A stretch of 64,000 nucleotides of DNA, taken from positions 186,001 to 250,000 of the forward strand of contig NZ_QEIH01000006.1 in NCBI RefSeq assembly GCF_003260195.1, in the 5' to 3' direction. The notes beneath the pieces are model-generated. The model was not told where the DNA came from. It saw nothing but the letters and a program-made list of their open reading frames with translations, and made no database searches. The position numbers and the translations under genes are program-made. The DNA is from Lutibacter citreus (lineage in GTDB: Bacteria > Bacteroidota > Bacteroidia > Flavobacteriales > Flavobacteriaceae). The first letter of the stretch is position 1. The number at the start of each line of letters is the position of its first letter. This document shows positions 37,272 to 46,583 of the stretch, one piece after another.

Positions 37272-38426
37272 TTAGTTTTTTCTACGCTCAGCCTTAACAA
37301 TTTTATTCATGTGTTTATCAAATGCTTTACCGTTAAAAGGTACAACTACAATTTTACTTGCGTGATTATCATTACCTCTATCTTTACCTTTAAACACATC
37401 AATCACAGAAAAAATAAAATGAGTTACATGTCCATTTTCTACATATGCAGTTGGTCTCTCTATAAACTGCCAATCGTTAATAATACCATTGGTATATTTA
37501 AATATTTTAGATTCTTCTTTTTTAAAAGCGATTCCTCTATATTTCCAATCAGAAATTCCATCCATTGAAGAAAAATGATGAGATGTTTTTGTTGGCCAGT
37601 GATTATAAACAATATGATACATTCCTCCACTAAACCATATTGTTGGATCTTCATTTTTTGTTTGGGGCAATTCAGGGTAGTTTTTGTAAATACGATCTCC
37701 CATTATTTTATAAGGGCCTAATATTCCATTTTTACTTAACATTGGCGCGGTAGATCTTCCAATAATCATATAATCTCCATCCGGTCTCAGTAATATTTTA
37801 ACATTGGACATATGTCCATATGACGCCTGTTTTTTGTTTTGATACCTTGCTAAACCTTCATTAAAACCATTTGGATCAACCTTAATTTTACCTAATAACT
37901 TAAAAGGTCCATCAGGCGAATTAGAAACAAAGACTTCTCCTTCTGTAATTTCGCTCGTTACAACAGCATATCTTCCATCATGCATTCGTAATCCAATAAC
38001 ATTATGTCCCATGCCTTCTTTCCAATTAGGGTAAATTAAACCTTTATCAACATAAGGTCCCATAATATTATTACTAACTGCGTGCATTCCTTTTGACCCT
38101 AAATGCCAACCTTCACTATGCGACATTTTTTGATCCCAACGACTTGCATAAATATGATAGTTACCATCATCACTTTTTACTATTCTTCCATCCCAATAAC
38201 AATACTTTTTAAGTTTAGCATCTTCTAAACCATTAGCTGTATCACGTGGCATAACAACTTTATCTCCCCAAGTTCCTTTTAAAATAAGATCAGATTGAGG
38301 TTCCATAGGTAGAAAGAAATCTACTAATGATTTTTTAGATTGGGCAGTTATTCCAAAAGACGTGGCTAGAACCAAATAGATTCCTACTAATGAAATTCTT
38401 AAAATTTCATCTTTAAAATGTTTCAT
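37272..38426 (-). CDS. GH43-like five-bladed beta-propeller glycoside hydrolase
   Basis: 384 aa; signal peptide ends near TSFGITAQ. The sequence has repeated blades typical of GH43/GH117-type propellers: YWDGRIVKSDDGNYHIYASRW, MHAVSNNIMGPYVDKGLIYP, DGRYAVVTSEITEGEVFVS, and PTIWFSGGMYHIVYNHWP. Candidate catalytic acids are Asp in YWDGR, Glu in VTSEIT and Asp in NEDPTIWF. Relatives are common in Bacteroidota and Planctomycetes loci and are usually annotated only as glycoside hydrolase family protein. An exo-activity on galactose or 3,6-anhydrogalactose would fit the locus, but this is inferred. It lies 11 bases after the sulfatase gene at 38438. Confidence 0.7.
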   Translation of the reverse strand: MKHFKDEILRISLVGIYLVLATSFGITAQSKKSLVDFFLPMEPQSDLILKGTWGDKVVMPRDTANGLEDAKLKKYCYWDGRIVKSDDGNYHIYASRWDQKMSHSEGWHLGSKGMHAVSNNIMGPYVDKGLIYPNWKEGMGHNVIGLRMHDGRYAVVTSEITEGEVFVSNSPDGPFKLLGKIKVDPNGFNEGLARYQNKKQASYGHMSNVKILLRPDGDYMIIGRSTAPMLSKNGILGPYKIMGDRIYKNYPELPQTKNEDPTIWFSGGMYHIVYNHWPTKTSHHFSSMDGISDWKYRGIAFKKEESKIFKYTNGIINDWQFIERPTAYVENGHVTHFIFSVIDVFKGKDRGNDNHASKIVVVPFNGKAFDKHMNKIVKAERRKN

Positions 38427-38437
38427 TTTCCTTATAA

Positions 38438-39922
38438 TTATTTAATTATATATGGTCTATTTGATGTTAACCCAGGTTCTTTGAATTTTTTCATTTGAAG
38501 AAATAGTTCTTTTTGCATTTTTGAAGCAATTTCTTTGTATTGTGGATTATTATAAAAGTTAATCAACTCATTTGGATCTTTTTCTAAATCGAATAAATAA
38601 GGCATTTCTTTTTTGTCTAGCACTAGTTTATATCTATCACTAACAGCAGAAACCCACCATCCACCGTTTTTGGCAAAGTATGTTATTCTATCACTTGTAA
38701 TTTCTTTTTTTGAATTTAAAAAATCTTCAGAAGTATCAGTACCTTGAAAGTTAGCCGAATAATTTACACCCATTATATTTAAAATAGTTGGAGCAAAATC
38801 TACATTTGTATAGGCTGTATTTAATACTTTACCAGCTTTAATTTTATTTGGATAACGTATTACAAAAGGAATTTTAGCTGAAGCCTCATAAGGTACTCCT
38901 TTGTTTCTGCGATTATGCTCAAAAAACATATCTCCGTGATCCGAAGTAAAAATTATAATGGTATTTTCAACCAAATCATTATCTTCTAAAAACTTTAGTA
39001 TTCTACCAACACTATCATCAATATGTTTTACCATTCCAAAATATTGTTGCAATGCTTTACTATCAAAAGCTTGTTTACCAACTGCCTCATTTGAATCTGG
39101 TTTTGACCCTCCAGATTTTGCCCAAGCAGGTTTAATTGCTGTATATTTCGGATCCATTGTTAATGGTTCTTGAATATCCATATCCGCATACATTGTATTG
39201 TACGGTGGCTTTGCATAATCTGGAGTATGTGGATCAGGAATTGAAAGCATTAATGCAAACGGCTTGTTTTTATCACGCTCTAAAATTTCTAATGTTTTAT
39301 CAGTAAAAAAGTCAGTGGCATGGATAATTTCTTCCTTAGGTAATTTTGCTGCAACTTTATCATTAATACCTTTGAATTTTTCACCTTTTATATGAAAATA
39401 AGGAGCGTGTCCACCACGCATCATATAACGGTTATCATCAAAACCTGCTTTATACTCAATTCCAAATGTATATTTTTCGTGACCTGCTAAATGCCATTTA
39501 CCAACATATGAAGTTGAATATCCTTCATCTCTTAAAATAGTTGCAAATGTTGGGATATCTTCACGAATATGCATTCCATTTTTTGGCGCTCCAGTTGCTT
39601 GTGGATGCAATCCTGTAACTAAAGATGCTCTAGATGGTGTACACACCGGAGACGATGCATAATAACTTGTGCAAATTGCACCTTCCGTTGCAATTTTATC
39701 AATATTTGGCGTATTTACATTGTTTCCTTTTCCCCAAACAAAAGCTTGATCTTCACTCATTATTTTTTGATAACAACTTAGTGTTCTAAAGTTATGCTCA
39801 TCTGTATGAATAATAACCAAATTAGGTTTCTTAGCTGTTTTATCTGACTTTTTTTGAGCCACACAACTCGTATTTAATAACAAGCAACTTATTGCGATTA
39901 GATATAATACTTTTGTTTTCAT
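38438..39922 (-). CDS. S1-family sulfatase, probable lipoprotein
   Basis: 494 aa. Signal ends in LLLNTSC (Cys20), a plausible Bacteroidota lipobox. Motifs: IIHTDEHNFRTLSCYQ at 37-52 (Asp-Glu in place of Asp-Asp), NTPNIDKIA, formylglycine motif CTPSR with Cys94, GKWHLAGHE, and FTSDHGDMFFEHN. The TDEHN-type N-terminus sets it apart from the other sulfatases here. It is the first gene of a two-gene unit with the GH43-like enzyme. A degenerate copy of its 3' end lies at 26855-27040. Sulfate position unknown. Confidence 0.92.
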   Translation of the reverse strand: MKTKVLYLIAISCLLLNTSCVAQKKSDKTAKKPNLVIIHTDEHNFRTLSCYQKIMSEDQAFVWGKGNNVNTPNIDKIATEGAICTSYYASSPVCTPSRASLVTGLHPQATGAPKNGMHIREDIPTFATILRDEGYSTSYVGKWHLAGHEKYTFGIEYKAGFDDNRYMMRGGHAPYFHIKGEKFKGINDKVAAKLPKEEIIHATDFFTDKTLEILERDKNKPFALMLSIPDPHTPDYAKPPYNTMYADMDIQEPLTMDPKYTAIKPAWAKSGGSKPDSNEAVGKQAFDSKALQQYFGMVKHIDDSVGRILKFLEDNDLVENTIIIFTSDHGDMFFEHNRRNKGVPYEASAKIPFVIRYPNKIKAGKVLNTAYTNVDFAPTILNIMGVNYSANFQGTDTSEDFLNSKKEITSDRITYFAKNGGWWVSAVSDRYKLVLDKKEMPYLFDLEKDPNELINFYNNPQYKEIASKMQKELFLQMKKFKEPGLTSNRPYIIK

Positions 39923-40017
39923 CTGTTTTTTTTATAAAATAATATTTCACGAAGAAAATAAAGTTTCTTAACAATAGTGTCTCTTTTAGTTTATGAAATG
40001 TCTGTTAAGGCTCAATA

Positions 40018-40032
40018 AATGTCTTTATCAGT
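40018..40032 (-). promoter_or_regulatory. Candidate regulatory element upstream of the sulfatase at 39922
   Basis: Minus-strand ACTGATAAAGACATT, 95 bases upstream of the start, preceded by TTTTT and followed by TATTG. It matches the recurrent 15-base consensus. A second GACATTTCATAAACT follows 20 to 30 bases downstream. Function unproven. Confidence 0.35.
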
Positions 40033-40050
40033 AAAAACTTAGAATTCTTC

Positions 40051-40122
40051 TTAAAGCTCCTTTTTTAATTCTATATCTAAACAAACAACAGAATAACAAA
40101 TACTTAAACCTAAGTTACATGT
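40051..40122 (-). pseudogene. Remnant of a GH150-like C-terminus
   Basis: On the minus strand it encodes ICYSVVCLDIELKKEL and a stop at 40051-40053. The intact gene at 27089 ends CGLFVFLDIELKEAL. LDIELK is identical, the stop position is conserved within one codon, and upstream the likeness fades. It lies in the 314-base gap 39923-40236, which otherwise holds the candidate element at 40018 and no coding frame. Confidence 0.65.
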
Positions 40123-40236
40123 TCATTTTCGATGTATCCAATATTCTTAGTTCCCTCTCTAAATCCTGATTGAGTATGAAATTTTCGTTCTCAACATACT
40201 AGTCTGACAGCGATAAACATACTTTAGTAGGTAAAA

Positions 40237-42306
40237 CTATTTGTTAGTAGAAAGAACAAAATCAACAGCTCCTGCATTAGTATGATCTACTGTTACTGTC
40301 AATTCTTTTTTCCCTTTATTCCATGATTTAGTGATTGCAGACATTTCATTACTAGTTAAGTCAGGCTTAGTTAAACACTTAAATTTCATAACAGAAGGAT
40401 AACTAGGCAAGCTGTACAATCCTCCTTGCAATGATGGTATTGAAACATATCCATTCACTTGAAAAAATACTGATTTATCATCCGTTCTACATTTACCCAT
40501 AACATAGCTCATTAAATCGATATTACCCGATAATGATTGAATACCAGAACAATTAATATCTACGGTATACTTTTGTCTGATATCATGGTTTTCTGTAGTA
40601 TTAAAGACAAAAATAGATTTATCAATTTTCACAGCATAAGCTTCGTTATCACTTTCTGGATAATACTTATTGAGTTTTTCGTCTATATTTTTTTTAGATC
40701 GTAATTCTGAAAGCTTCACAACATCTAGTGTTCGTCCATTAACTACCGGTGCAGGTATTCCTGGTTTCGCAAGAAAAGGAACCCCAGAAGGGTATCGATC
40801 TGTATTAGGTATTACTTCTAAATATGCCGCTTGAATGATCTCTCCTGAACTTGTGTTCACAACATCATTATATCCTGGAATTTTAGAAATACCAAAGGTA
40901 TTAGTTAAGTAGTCGTTCCAAATAGTCCCTGGCATATAAGTAAGCCAAGGGCCATCATGCATCTTACCAGATTTTAGACTAGGGTCTACTACAATATTAA
41001 AATTATCATTAATTGATTGTACACTAGGTATAATGTTCTCTTTGACAACCGCTTTATAAAAAGGTAACAAGTATCTAGAATACAATTCATTTGGCTCACA
41101 GGTATTGTAATGAGCCCAGGTAGAAGGTTCAAGTGCAAAAACCGTACTTCCAAATGTCATTCCGTAGATATACCATTTAAGGTTTTGAATGTAAGGGAAA
41201 TTTTTCTGACCACCCGTACCATGCCTTTTCTCTAGGAAATCGCCAAGAGCAATAGTATCGACATCTCCAAATTTTTCCCAACACCATCCATCGCTCCAGA
41301 TTCCTATATTCTTAGTCATCCCTGATAATTTCATTCCCTGTAGCGTACTTATACAAGTATGCGCTCCCCATGGGCTAGTTGTCTTATATACGGGATGAAA
41401 ATAATCTCCGTAGCCTTCCTTTTCAAATTCATCATAAAAATTATAACTAAAAGTAGGCCATCTAGCTGTTCTCCAATTAATATCTGCCAATTGGAAAGAT
41501 TTTCCGTATTTTTTTGAAATAGCAAGAGCTCCATAAAATACAGAGTTGCTAGCTTCGTCTGACTGATAGTCATAAAACCTTTCGGTTATTGATGCTCCAA
41601 TACAATTTGGTAGTTCTCTAGCTATTTTTTCATATTCACCTAATAACCCAATTCTATCTGGTCGCAACTGACTTCCTAAATCATAATAGAATTTATATCC
41701 AGCATCATTAAAAAGTTTTGCGAATGCATATACAGATCTCTCACCTGGAATAGAGCTTAGCGTATTGCGAAGATCAAAAACAACATACTCTTTTAATTCC
41801 TCAGGTACTATTTTAGCCAACACTTCCTCAGGGTTATTAAAATCAAAAACCTTACATCTTAAACGCATATGGAAAAGAGGCTTGTTTGGACTCGTAAGTC
41901 TTTCTGGTTCTTTTCGCGTATGTTTATTATTTACAATTAGATTCCTTGTTGCACTAAATGTAGTTCCGTTATCTCCAGAAACTCTCCAATACCAGGTTCC
42001 AGGATCTAATAAAAATTTTTCATTCGAGTGTAATTTCCCTTGATACGTTAAGAAATACACTACATCCATTTTACTTTTAAACTGCTTCTTATGTCCTGTA
42101 GGTTTGTGTTCTAACACTCGACCAGAAAAGTCCTGTTGCTTACTTACTTGTAAAATATAAGGACCATCTTTAGTAATCTTAGCTTTAAATGCAACTGCTA
42201 CATCAGTAAGATTTTCGTTATTATCTGGAAAAAGTAACTCAACACCATTTTGAGCGTTTAAGTAAAAGCTCAGTATAAAGGTTAAAAGAAATACTATTTT
42301 TTTCAT
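40237..42306 (-). CDS. Secreted glycoside hydrolase-like protein, possibly GH98-like
   Basis: 689 aa with signal peptide MKKIVFLLTFILSFYLNAQ. Residues 20-130 form an Ig/fibronectin-like domain (GPYILQVSKQQDFSG, LDPGTWYWRVSGDNG) like those at the front of DUF4962/heparinase-type proteins. From about 145 a barrel begins: MRLRCKVFDFNNPEEVLAK, GASITERFYDYQSDEAS, ADINWRTARW, NIGIWSDGWCWEKFGDVD and VFALEPSTWAHYN; Glu in SITERF, Asp in ADINW and Glu in ALEPST are catalytic candidates. The C-terminal part is beta-sandwich. The layout recalls GH98 endo-beta-galactosidases, but I cannot confirm it. It is the last gene of a unit with a sulfatase and a clan GH-A enzyme. Confidence 0.5.
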   Translation of the reverse strand: MKKIVFLLTFILSFYLNAQNGVELLFPDNNENLTDVAVAFKAKITKDGPYILQVSKQQDFSGRVLEHKPTGHKKQFKSKMDVVYFLTYQGKLHSNEKFLLDPGTWYWRVSGDNGTTFSATRNLIVNNKHTRKEPERLTSPNKPLFHMRLRCKVFDFNNPEEVLAKIVPEELKEYVVFDLRNTLSSIPGERSVYAFAKLFNDAGYKFYYDLGSQLRPDRIGLLGEYEKIARELPNCIGASITERFYDYQSDEASNSVFYGALAISKKYGKSFQLADINWRTARWPTFSYNFYDEFEKEGYGDYFHPVYKTTSPWGAHTCISTLQGMKLSGMTKNIGIWSDGWCWEKFGDVDTIALGDFLEKRHGTGGQKNFPYIQNLKWYIYGMTFGSTVFALEPSTWAHYNTCEPNELYSRYLLPFYKAVVKENIIPSVQSINDNFNIVVDPSLKSGKMHDGPWLTYMPGTIWNDYLTNTFGISKIPGYNDVVNTSSGEIIQAAYLEVIPNTDRYPSGVPFLAKPGIPAPVVNGRTLDVVKLSELRSKKNIDEKLNKYYPESDNEAYAVKIDKSIFVFNTTENHDIRQKYTVDINCSGIQSLSGNIDLMSYVMGKCRTDDKSVFFQVNGYVSIPSLQGGLYSLPSYPSVMKFKCLTKPDLTSNEMSAITKSWNKGKKELTVTVDHTNAGAVDFVLSTNK

Positions 42307-42356
42307 ATTCTAAAATTCTAATTTTCCTTCTTGAAGTTTAACAAGTATAGGCGTAA

Positions 42357-44882
42357 CTATTCTAAACCAATTGTATAAATCTCTACCGTGTTTTCTATAG
42401 TTAAATTTTCTTTTTTGTGAAGCAATAACTGGACAGATTCTAATTCACCGATATTAAATGCTGTTCTCAAACTAGGTTTGAAATTATACACCTGAAACTT
42501 TGGATAAGCTCTTGGCAGCAAAGGATACTTATCAAAAACTAATTCATCTATTGAAATGGAATATTTCCTTAATTCCGTTCCAACCTGAATTTTCCCTGAA
42601 TAAGCGCTTCCATCTTTCATTAATAACTGAACAGTAACCGCATTATCTTTGCCTCCAATGGACTGACCATGAAATATAATTTTGTTTTTCGTAATTAAAT
42701 CCTTCTTTCTTCCAATTATCTTATCCGCACAGTAATATTTAAAACCGAATTCATCCCCATATTTATTTTTCTTAGGATAAGTAAATCGTAGTTTATATAG
42801 GTTCGGTATTCCAGATGGATAAACATTTATTTTATCAGACCTTCCCATCTTGGTAATGTTCTCCCAATCATCTGTTGCGTTAAATAAAGTTATCGGTGAA
42901 CTTGATTCCAATACACTGATAACATAAGGCTTTTCATCATCTAAGCTTAAATCATCACTATAAATACGTCTATCCAACAAATAAGTGTCTTTTTCACCTC
43001 CGGGATAACTATAGTAGTCCCCGTTTATTTTACAGCTGATATAATATCTTATCAACTGACTCGTTTTTAAATAATTTTTAGGAACTGCCAATTCATACTT
43101 AAATCCGTTGTCCAATTTATGCAGAGGAAAAACTTCTTGTTTTCTTTGATTTAAAATAATAACCTCAACCTGTTCAATGTTATTTTCAGTAATAACTTCA
43201 GCTTCTAAGACTAAATTCTCTCCAACAGAAACTGTTTTTGGCGCGTGATGTAACACATAATTTTGTTTGGGTTTATTAGCAGGAATATGGAACTCTTTTA
43301 ACTGCTCTTTAACCGAATAATTTATTTCTTTAGCTTGTAACAAATAAACTCCTGGGCTAACAAGAATTGAAAATTCATTAGCTGAAGTACTTGTTACATT
43401 TCCTTTGTTAATTCCATTTGACCTAAAATTGCTCCCTAGTTCTGGAATATTTATTTTCATTGAATGCTCTCTAGAAATTGTTACAGCAACTTCTCCATAG
43501 GTATAAGGCACAAAAAAAGGATCTTTTACCCAATGAGCATCTGGCATAACTTCTAGCCTCCAAACTCCTTTTTCTAACTTATCTAAAAAGTATGCACCTG
43601 TACCTAAATACTGAACTATTGGTGAATTACCAGTTCCAGCAATTTTCTCTAACTTTTTAACACTCTTTGGAAGTGTTTCTGTTGAATTACTATACAAGAA
43701 TTTTTTATCGCTATTCATTTCAGTCAGATCATTTTCATAACTCAAGCTGAAATCATCAAATTCATTGTTATCAGGGAAACGACCGAAACTTTTATTTAGC
43801 GCCACTTTATGAAAAACTTCAGAAGCTATCATTAAACCAATGGCTTTTTTTGGCGTATATGCCAAATTTAAAAAGTGGGTTTTATACGCAACATTTGTAT
43901 GAGCAGCATGCAAGGCGTCATAAGAGAAATGAGCCACAAATTGAAACCCTGCCTCTCTAAAACTTCTTGCCATTGCTGGGTACATATAAGCACCTTTAGT
44001 ATCTGAAGGACTAAATTCATAAACAAATTTTGGTCTTTTAGATTCTGTTAATTTATCTTGAAACGGAACAATATATTGATCTACATTTGGTAATAAATTA
44101 CCTTTTTGTTCGTGATTTGAAGTTAAACCTGTAGGGTACCATTGAAAACTTCCTCCATCAATTTTTGTATCCAAAACATCATCTATAAAATCTGAACAAG
44201 TTGTCATATTGTACATAAGAGGCTTATCACAACCTGTGCTTCTGATTGCTTTGTACATTTTACCAATGTACTTTTTAATCAACTTTGGTTCTTTCCAATG
44301 TTTAGGTTCATTTACAATTTCAAAAGCAATGATATCCGGATCGTCTTTGTAAGCAATTCCTGTTAATGGATTTATATGAGAAACAAATTGCTTTAGATAG
44401 TTTTCCTGAGCAGGAAAGGCTTTTTCATTAGATAAACATCCAACACCCATGCCGTATTTTGCAGTAAATGAATTTGTGTTACCTCCACCACCTAAATACA
44501 TTGGGGTAATATACATTTTTATCCCTCTTTCCTTTAATTTAAACAATAAATAATCAAATAATTCAAAATGTTGATTGTATATTAAGTTTCCTTTTTCATC
44601 AACTATAAAAGATTCCATTACATGAATTCTAAATCCATCAATTCCTAATCGAGCCATATGATAAACATCTTCATCAATTGCTTTTTTATGGTTATCACCA
44701 ATTAAAGGAGCACGTTGATTCCAATAGGCAAAAGGCACCGAATAATTAGTTCCAAAAACACAAACCTCTTCTTTGTTCTTTGACCAACGCATAATTCCAT
44801 TATCATCTATATAGGTTGAAGACTGACCAAATGATTCCATTGAAAAAATAAAAGCAAAAAGAATTAAAACTATTTTTCTCAT
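42357..44882 (-). CDS. Clan GH-A glycoside hydrolase (GH5-like barrel) with C-terminal beta domains
   Basis: 841 aa with signal peptide MRKIVLILFAFIFSMESFGQ. The barrel covers about 25-390: GFRIHVMES at 83-91, acid/base Glu192 in FEIVNEPKH and nucleophile Glu289 in KFVYEFSPSD, the Asn-Glu and Glu pattern of clan GH-A retaining enzymes. The remaining 450 residues are beta-rich (about four beta-sandwich domains) and may bind polysaccharide. The family (GH5, GH2-derived or other) could not be fixed. It probably cuts beta-linked galactans. It lies between the sulfatase at 45006 and the possible GH98-like enzyme, and just downstream of a GH150-like fossil. Confidence 0.7.
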   Translation of the reverse strand: MRKIVLILFAFIFSMESFGQSSTYIDDNGIMRWSKNKEEVCVFGTNYSVPFAYWNQRAPLIGDNHKKAIDEDVYHMARLGIDGFRIHVMESFIVDEKGNLIYNQHFELFDYLLFKLKERGIKMYITPMYLGGGGNTNSFTAKYGMGVGCLSNEKAFPAQENYLKQFVSHINPLTGIAYKDDPDIIAFEIVNEPKHWKEPKLIKKYIGKMYKAIRSTGCDKPLMYNMTTCSDFIDDVLDTKIDGGSFQWYPTGLTSNHEQKGNLLPNVDQYIVPFQDKLTESKRPKFVYEFSPSDTKGAYMYPAMARSFREAGFQFVAHFSYDALHAAHTNVAYKTHFLNLAYTPKKAIGLMIASEVFHKVALNKSFGRFPDNNEFDDFSLSYENDLTEMNSDKKFLYSNSTETLPKSVKKLEKIAGTGNSPIVQYLGTGAYFLDKLEKGVWRLEVMPDAHWVKDPFFVPYTYGEVAVTISREHSMKINIPELGSNFRSNGINKGNVTSTSANEFSILVSPGVYLLQAKEINYSVKEQLKEFHIPANKPKQNYVLHHAPKTVSVGENLVLEAEVITENNIEQVEVIILNQRKQEVFPLHKLDNGFKYELAVPKNYLKTSQLIRYYISCKINGDYYSYPGGEKDTYLLDRRIYSDDLSLDDEKPYVISVLESSSPITLFNATDDWENITKMGRSDKINVYPSGIPNLYKLRFTYPKKNKYGDEFGFKYYCADKIIGRKKDLITKNKIIFHGQSIGGKDNAVTVQLLMKDGSAYSGKIQVGTELRKYSISIDELVFDKYPLLPRAYPKFQVYNFKPSLRTAFNIGELESVQLLLHKKENLTIENTVEIYTIGLE

Positions 44883-44918
44883 AAGTGACTACATTAATCT
44901 AATATTATAGTGCTTCTT

Positions 44919-44954
44919 CTATTCAACATCTAAAAAGACAAACAAACCACATAC
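44919..44954 (-). pseudogene. Remnant of a GH150-like C-terminus
   Basis: On the minus strand, 11 codons encode VCGLFVFLDVE, followed by a stop, against VPCGLFVFLDIEL at the end of the intact product of 27089. CGLFVFLD is identical. It lies in the 123-base gap between the sulfatase at 45006 and the clan GH-A gene at 42357, with no coding frame around it. Confidence 0.75.
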
Positions 44955-45005
44955 TCATTTTGGATTAGACAAGGTTCTATACATCCCTTTTTTTTATGGT
45001 CTTTT

Positions 45006-46583
45006 CTAATTTTTGACCTGATTACCTTTCCCTTTTTTTATAATCAAATCTTTTCCCTTATTAAATTTTGGAGCTGGCAACCTTTTTCCTGTTTTATAAT
45101 CAAGGCCTTTACCATAATATGGATATTTATCAAAAATAGCTCCATTTCCTAATGTACGAGGATCCCCTTGCAATGTTAATTCGGCTTCCATCTGAGCTCT
45201 CATTTTTTCACTTATTCCTATAAAAATTGGTGAGTACGCTAAATTCACCATACAATGTGGGTCATCTTCAATATTGTACAATTCATCTTCTTGTCTTTTC
45301 CCAAAACTCATTATAAAATATTGATATTCTGCATTTTCAGGTTTTAAATCAGTTAAATATTTTTTAGTAGGTGATGCATCACAGTTTAAAAAGCCAAATT
45401 CTGGGTTCCCAACTGGCCATCTTTCTGGTTTTATATTATGAACATACAAATATTTACTTGTTCTAATAGCACGAACTGGGTAGGACAAATCTGTACCATC
45501 TTGATTGGAACGCCCTACATCATGTCTTTCTCTACCTAACAGTACATGGTCTCTTTTTTCATCTATTTGACCTGATTTATTTGAAAACAATAAGTCTTTA
45601 AAACTGTTCCCTGTCATTTGTTCGTGAGGTTTTAAACCAGCTAATTCCATAAATGTTGGAGCAAGGTCTGGAAAACTAATAAAATCTTCAACAACGCGAC
45701 CAGATTGTATTTTTCCTTTCCAATAAACAATCATAGGCACATGAAAACCTTCTTCATAAATTTGTCCCTTTACTCGTGGAAAAGGCATTCCGTGATCAGA
45801 AGTAATTACAATCATGGTATTTTCTAACAAGCCTTTTTCTTCTAAAATTTTAATAGCTTTTCCAACATGAGAATCAAACCATTCAACTTCCACAGCATAA
45901 TCTAAAATATCACCTCTAACCGTTACATTATCTGGATAAAAAGGAGGTACTTTAACATCTTTTAACTTTTTATGTTCCTTTTTCCATGAGTCTAATTCAT
46001 AAAAACGATGTGGCTCTTTAGTTCCTAACCAAAAACAAAAAGGAGTATTCTCTTTATCCTCTTTTAAAAATAATTCAAAATTTGAAGCGTAATCAATATT
46101 ACTTATTCCTTTATGTGGCGGATGTAATTTAATGGTATTATACTCTGGTCCTGCGGGATTGTATTTCCCTTCATATATTCCTGGGCCCCAACCTTTACCT
46201 GAAAAACCAACATGATACCCTTTTTGCATTAATAAGTGTGGGTAAAACTTAAATTCAGAAGGAAATTTTGGATTGTGATTTGTTGCTGCTTTTAGTTGCC
46301 AACTGTATTTCCCGGTCACTATACAAGCTCTTGCAGGCGCACATTTAGGATTACAGTTATAGGCATTTGTAAAAACTAAACCTTCTTTAGCTAATTCATC
46401 TATTGAAGGCGTGTTTATAAAAGTATCTCCATATGCACCAAAACTTTTCATTGAAGCATCATCGGCAATACAAAATAAAATATTAGGCCTTATATTATTT
46501 GAATTTTGTGCTTGAATTTTTACATTAAAAAAACTTGAAAAAAATACTAAAACAATGCTTGTAACTTTTAATTTAAACTTCAT
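45006..46583 (-). CDS. S1-family sulfatase
   Basis: 525 aa with signal peptide ending near NVKIQAQ. Motifs: FCIADDASMKSFGAYGD at 37-53, NTPSIDELA, formylglycine motif CAPAR with Cys81 (Ala in place of Ser, still CxPxR), GFSGKGWGPG and ITSDHGMPFP. The KCAPARACIVTGKYSWQ and SGKGWGPGIY blocks mark a subgroup unlike its neighbours. The C-terminus is Lys-rich. It heads the unit 46583-40237, with 753 bases of non-coding, fossil-bearing DNA upstream. Sulfate position unknown. Confidence 0.92.
   Translation of the reverse strand: MKFKLKVTSIVLVFFSSFFNVKIQAQNSNNIRPNILFCIADDASMKSFGAYGDTFINTPSIDELAKEGLVFTNAYNCNPKCAPARACIVTGKYSWQLKAATNHNPKFPSEFKFYPHLLMQKGYHVGFSGKGWGPGIYEGKYNPAGPEYNTIKLHPPHKGISNIDYASNFELFLKEDKENTPFCFWLGTKEPHRFYELDSWKKEHKKLKDVKVPPFYPDNVTVRGDILDYAVEVEWFDSHVGKAIKILEEKGLLENTMIVITSDHGMPFPRVKGQIYEEGFHVPMIVYWKGKIQSGRVVEDFISFPDLAPTFMELAGLKPHEQMTGNSFKDLLFSNKSGQIDEKRDHVLLGRERHDVGRSNQDGTDLSYPVRAIRTSKYLYVHNIKPERWPVGNPEFGFLNCDASPTKKYLTDLKPENAEYQYFIMSFGKRQEDELYNIEDDPHCMVNLAYSPIFIGISEKMRAQMEAELTLQGDPRTLGNGAIFDKYPYYGKGLDYKTGKRLPAPKFNKGKDLIIKKGKGNQVKN

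Noticed and set aside
40237-42306. Heparinase II/III-type lyase
   Set aside because: Only the N-terminal Ig-like domain resembles those proteins; the rest looks like a barrel hydrolase and lacks the expected lyase motifs.
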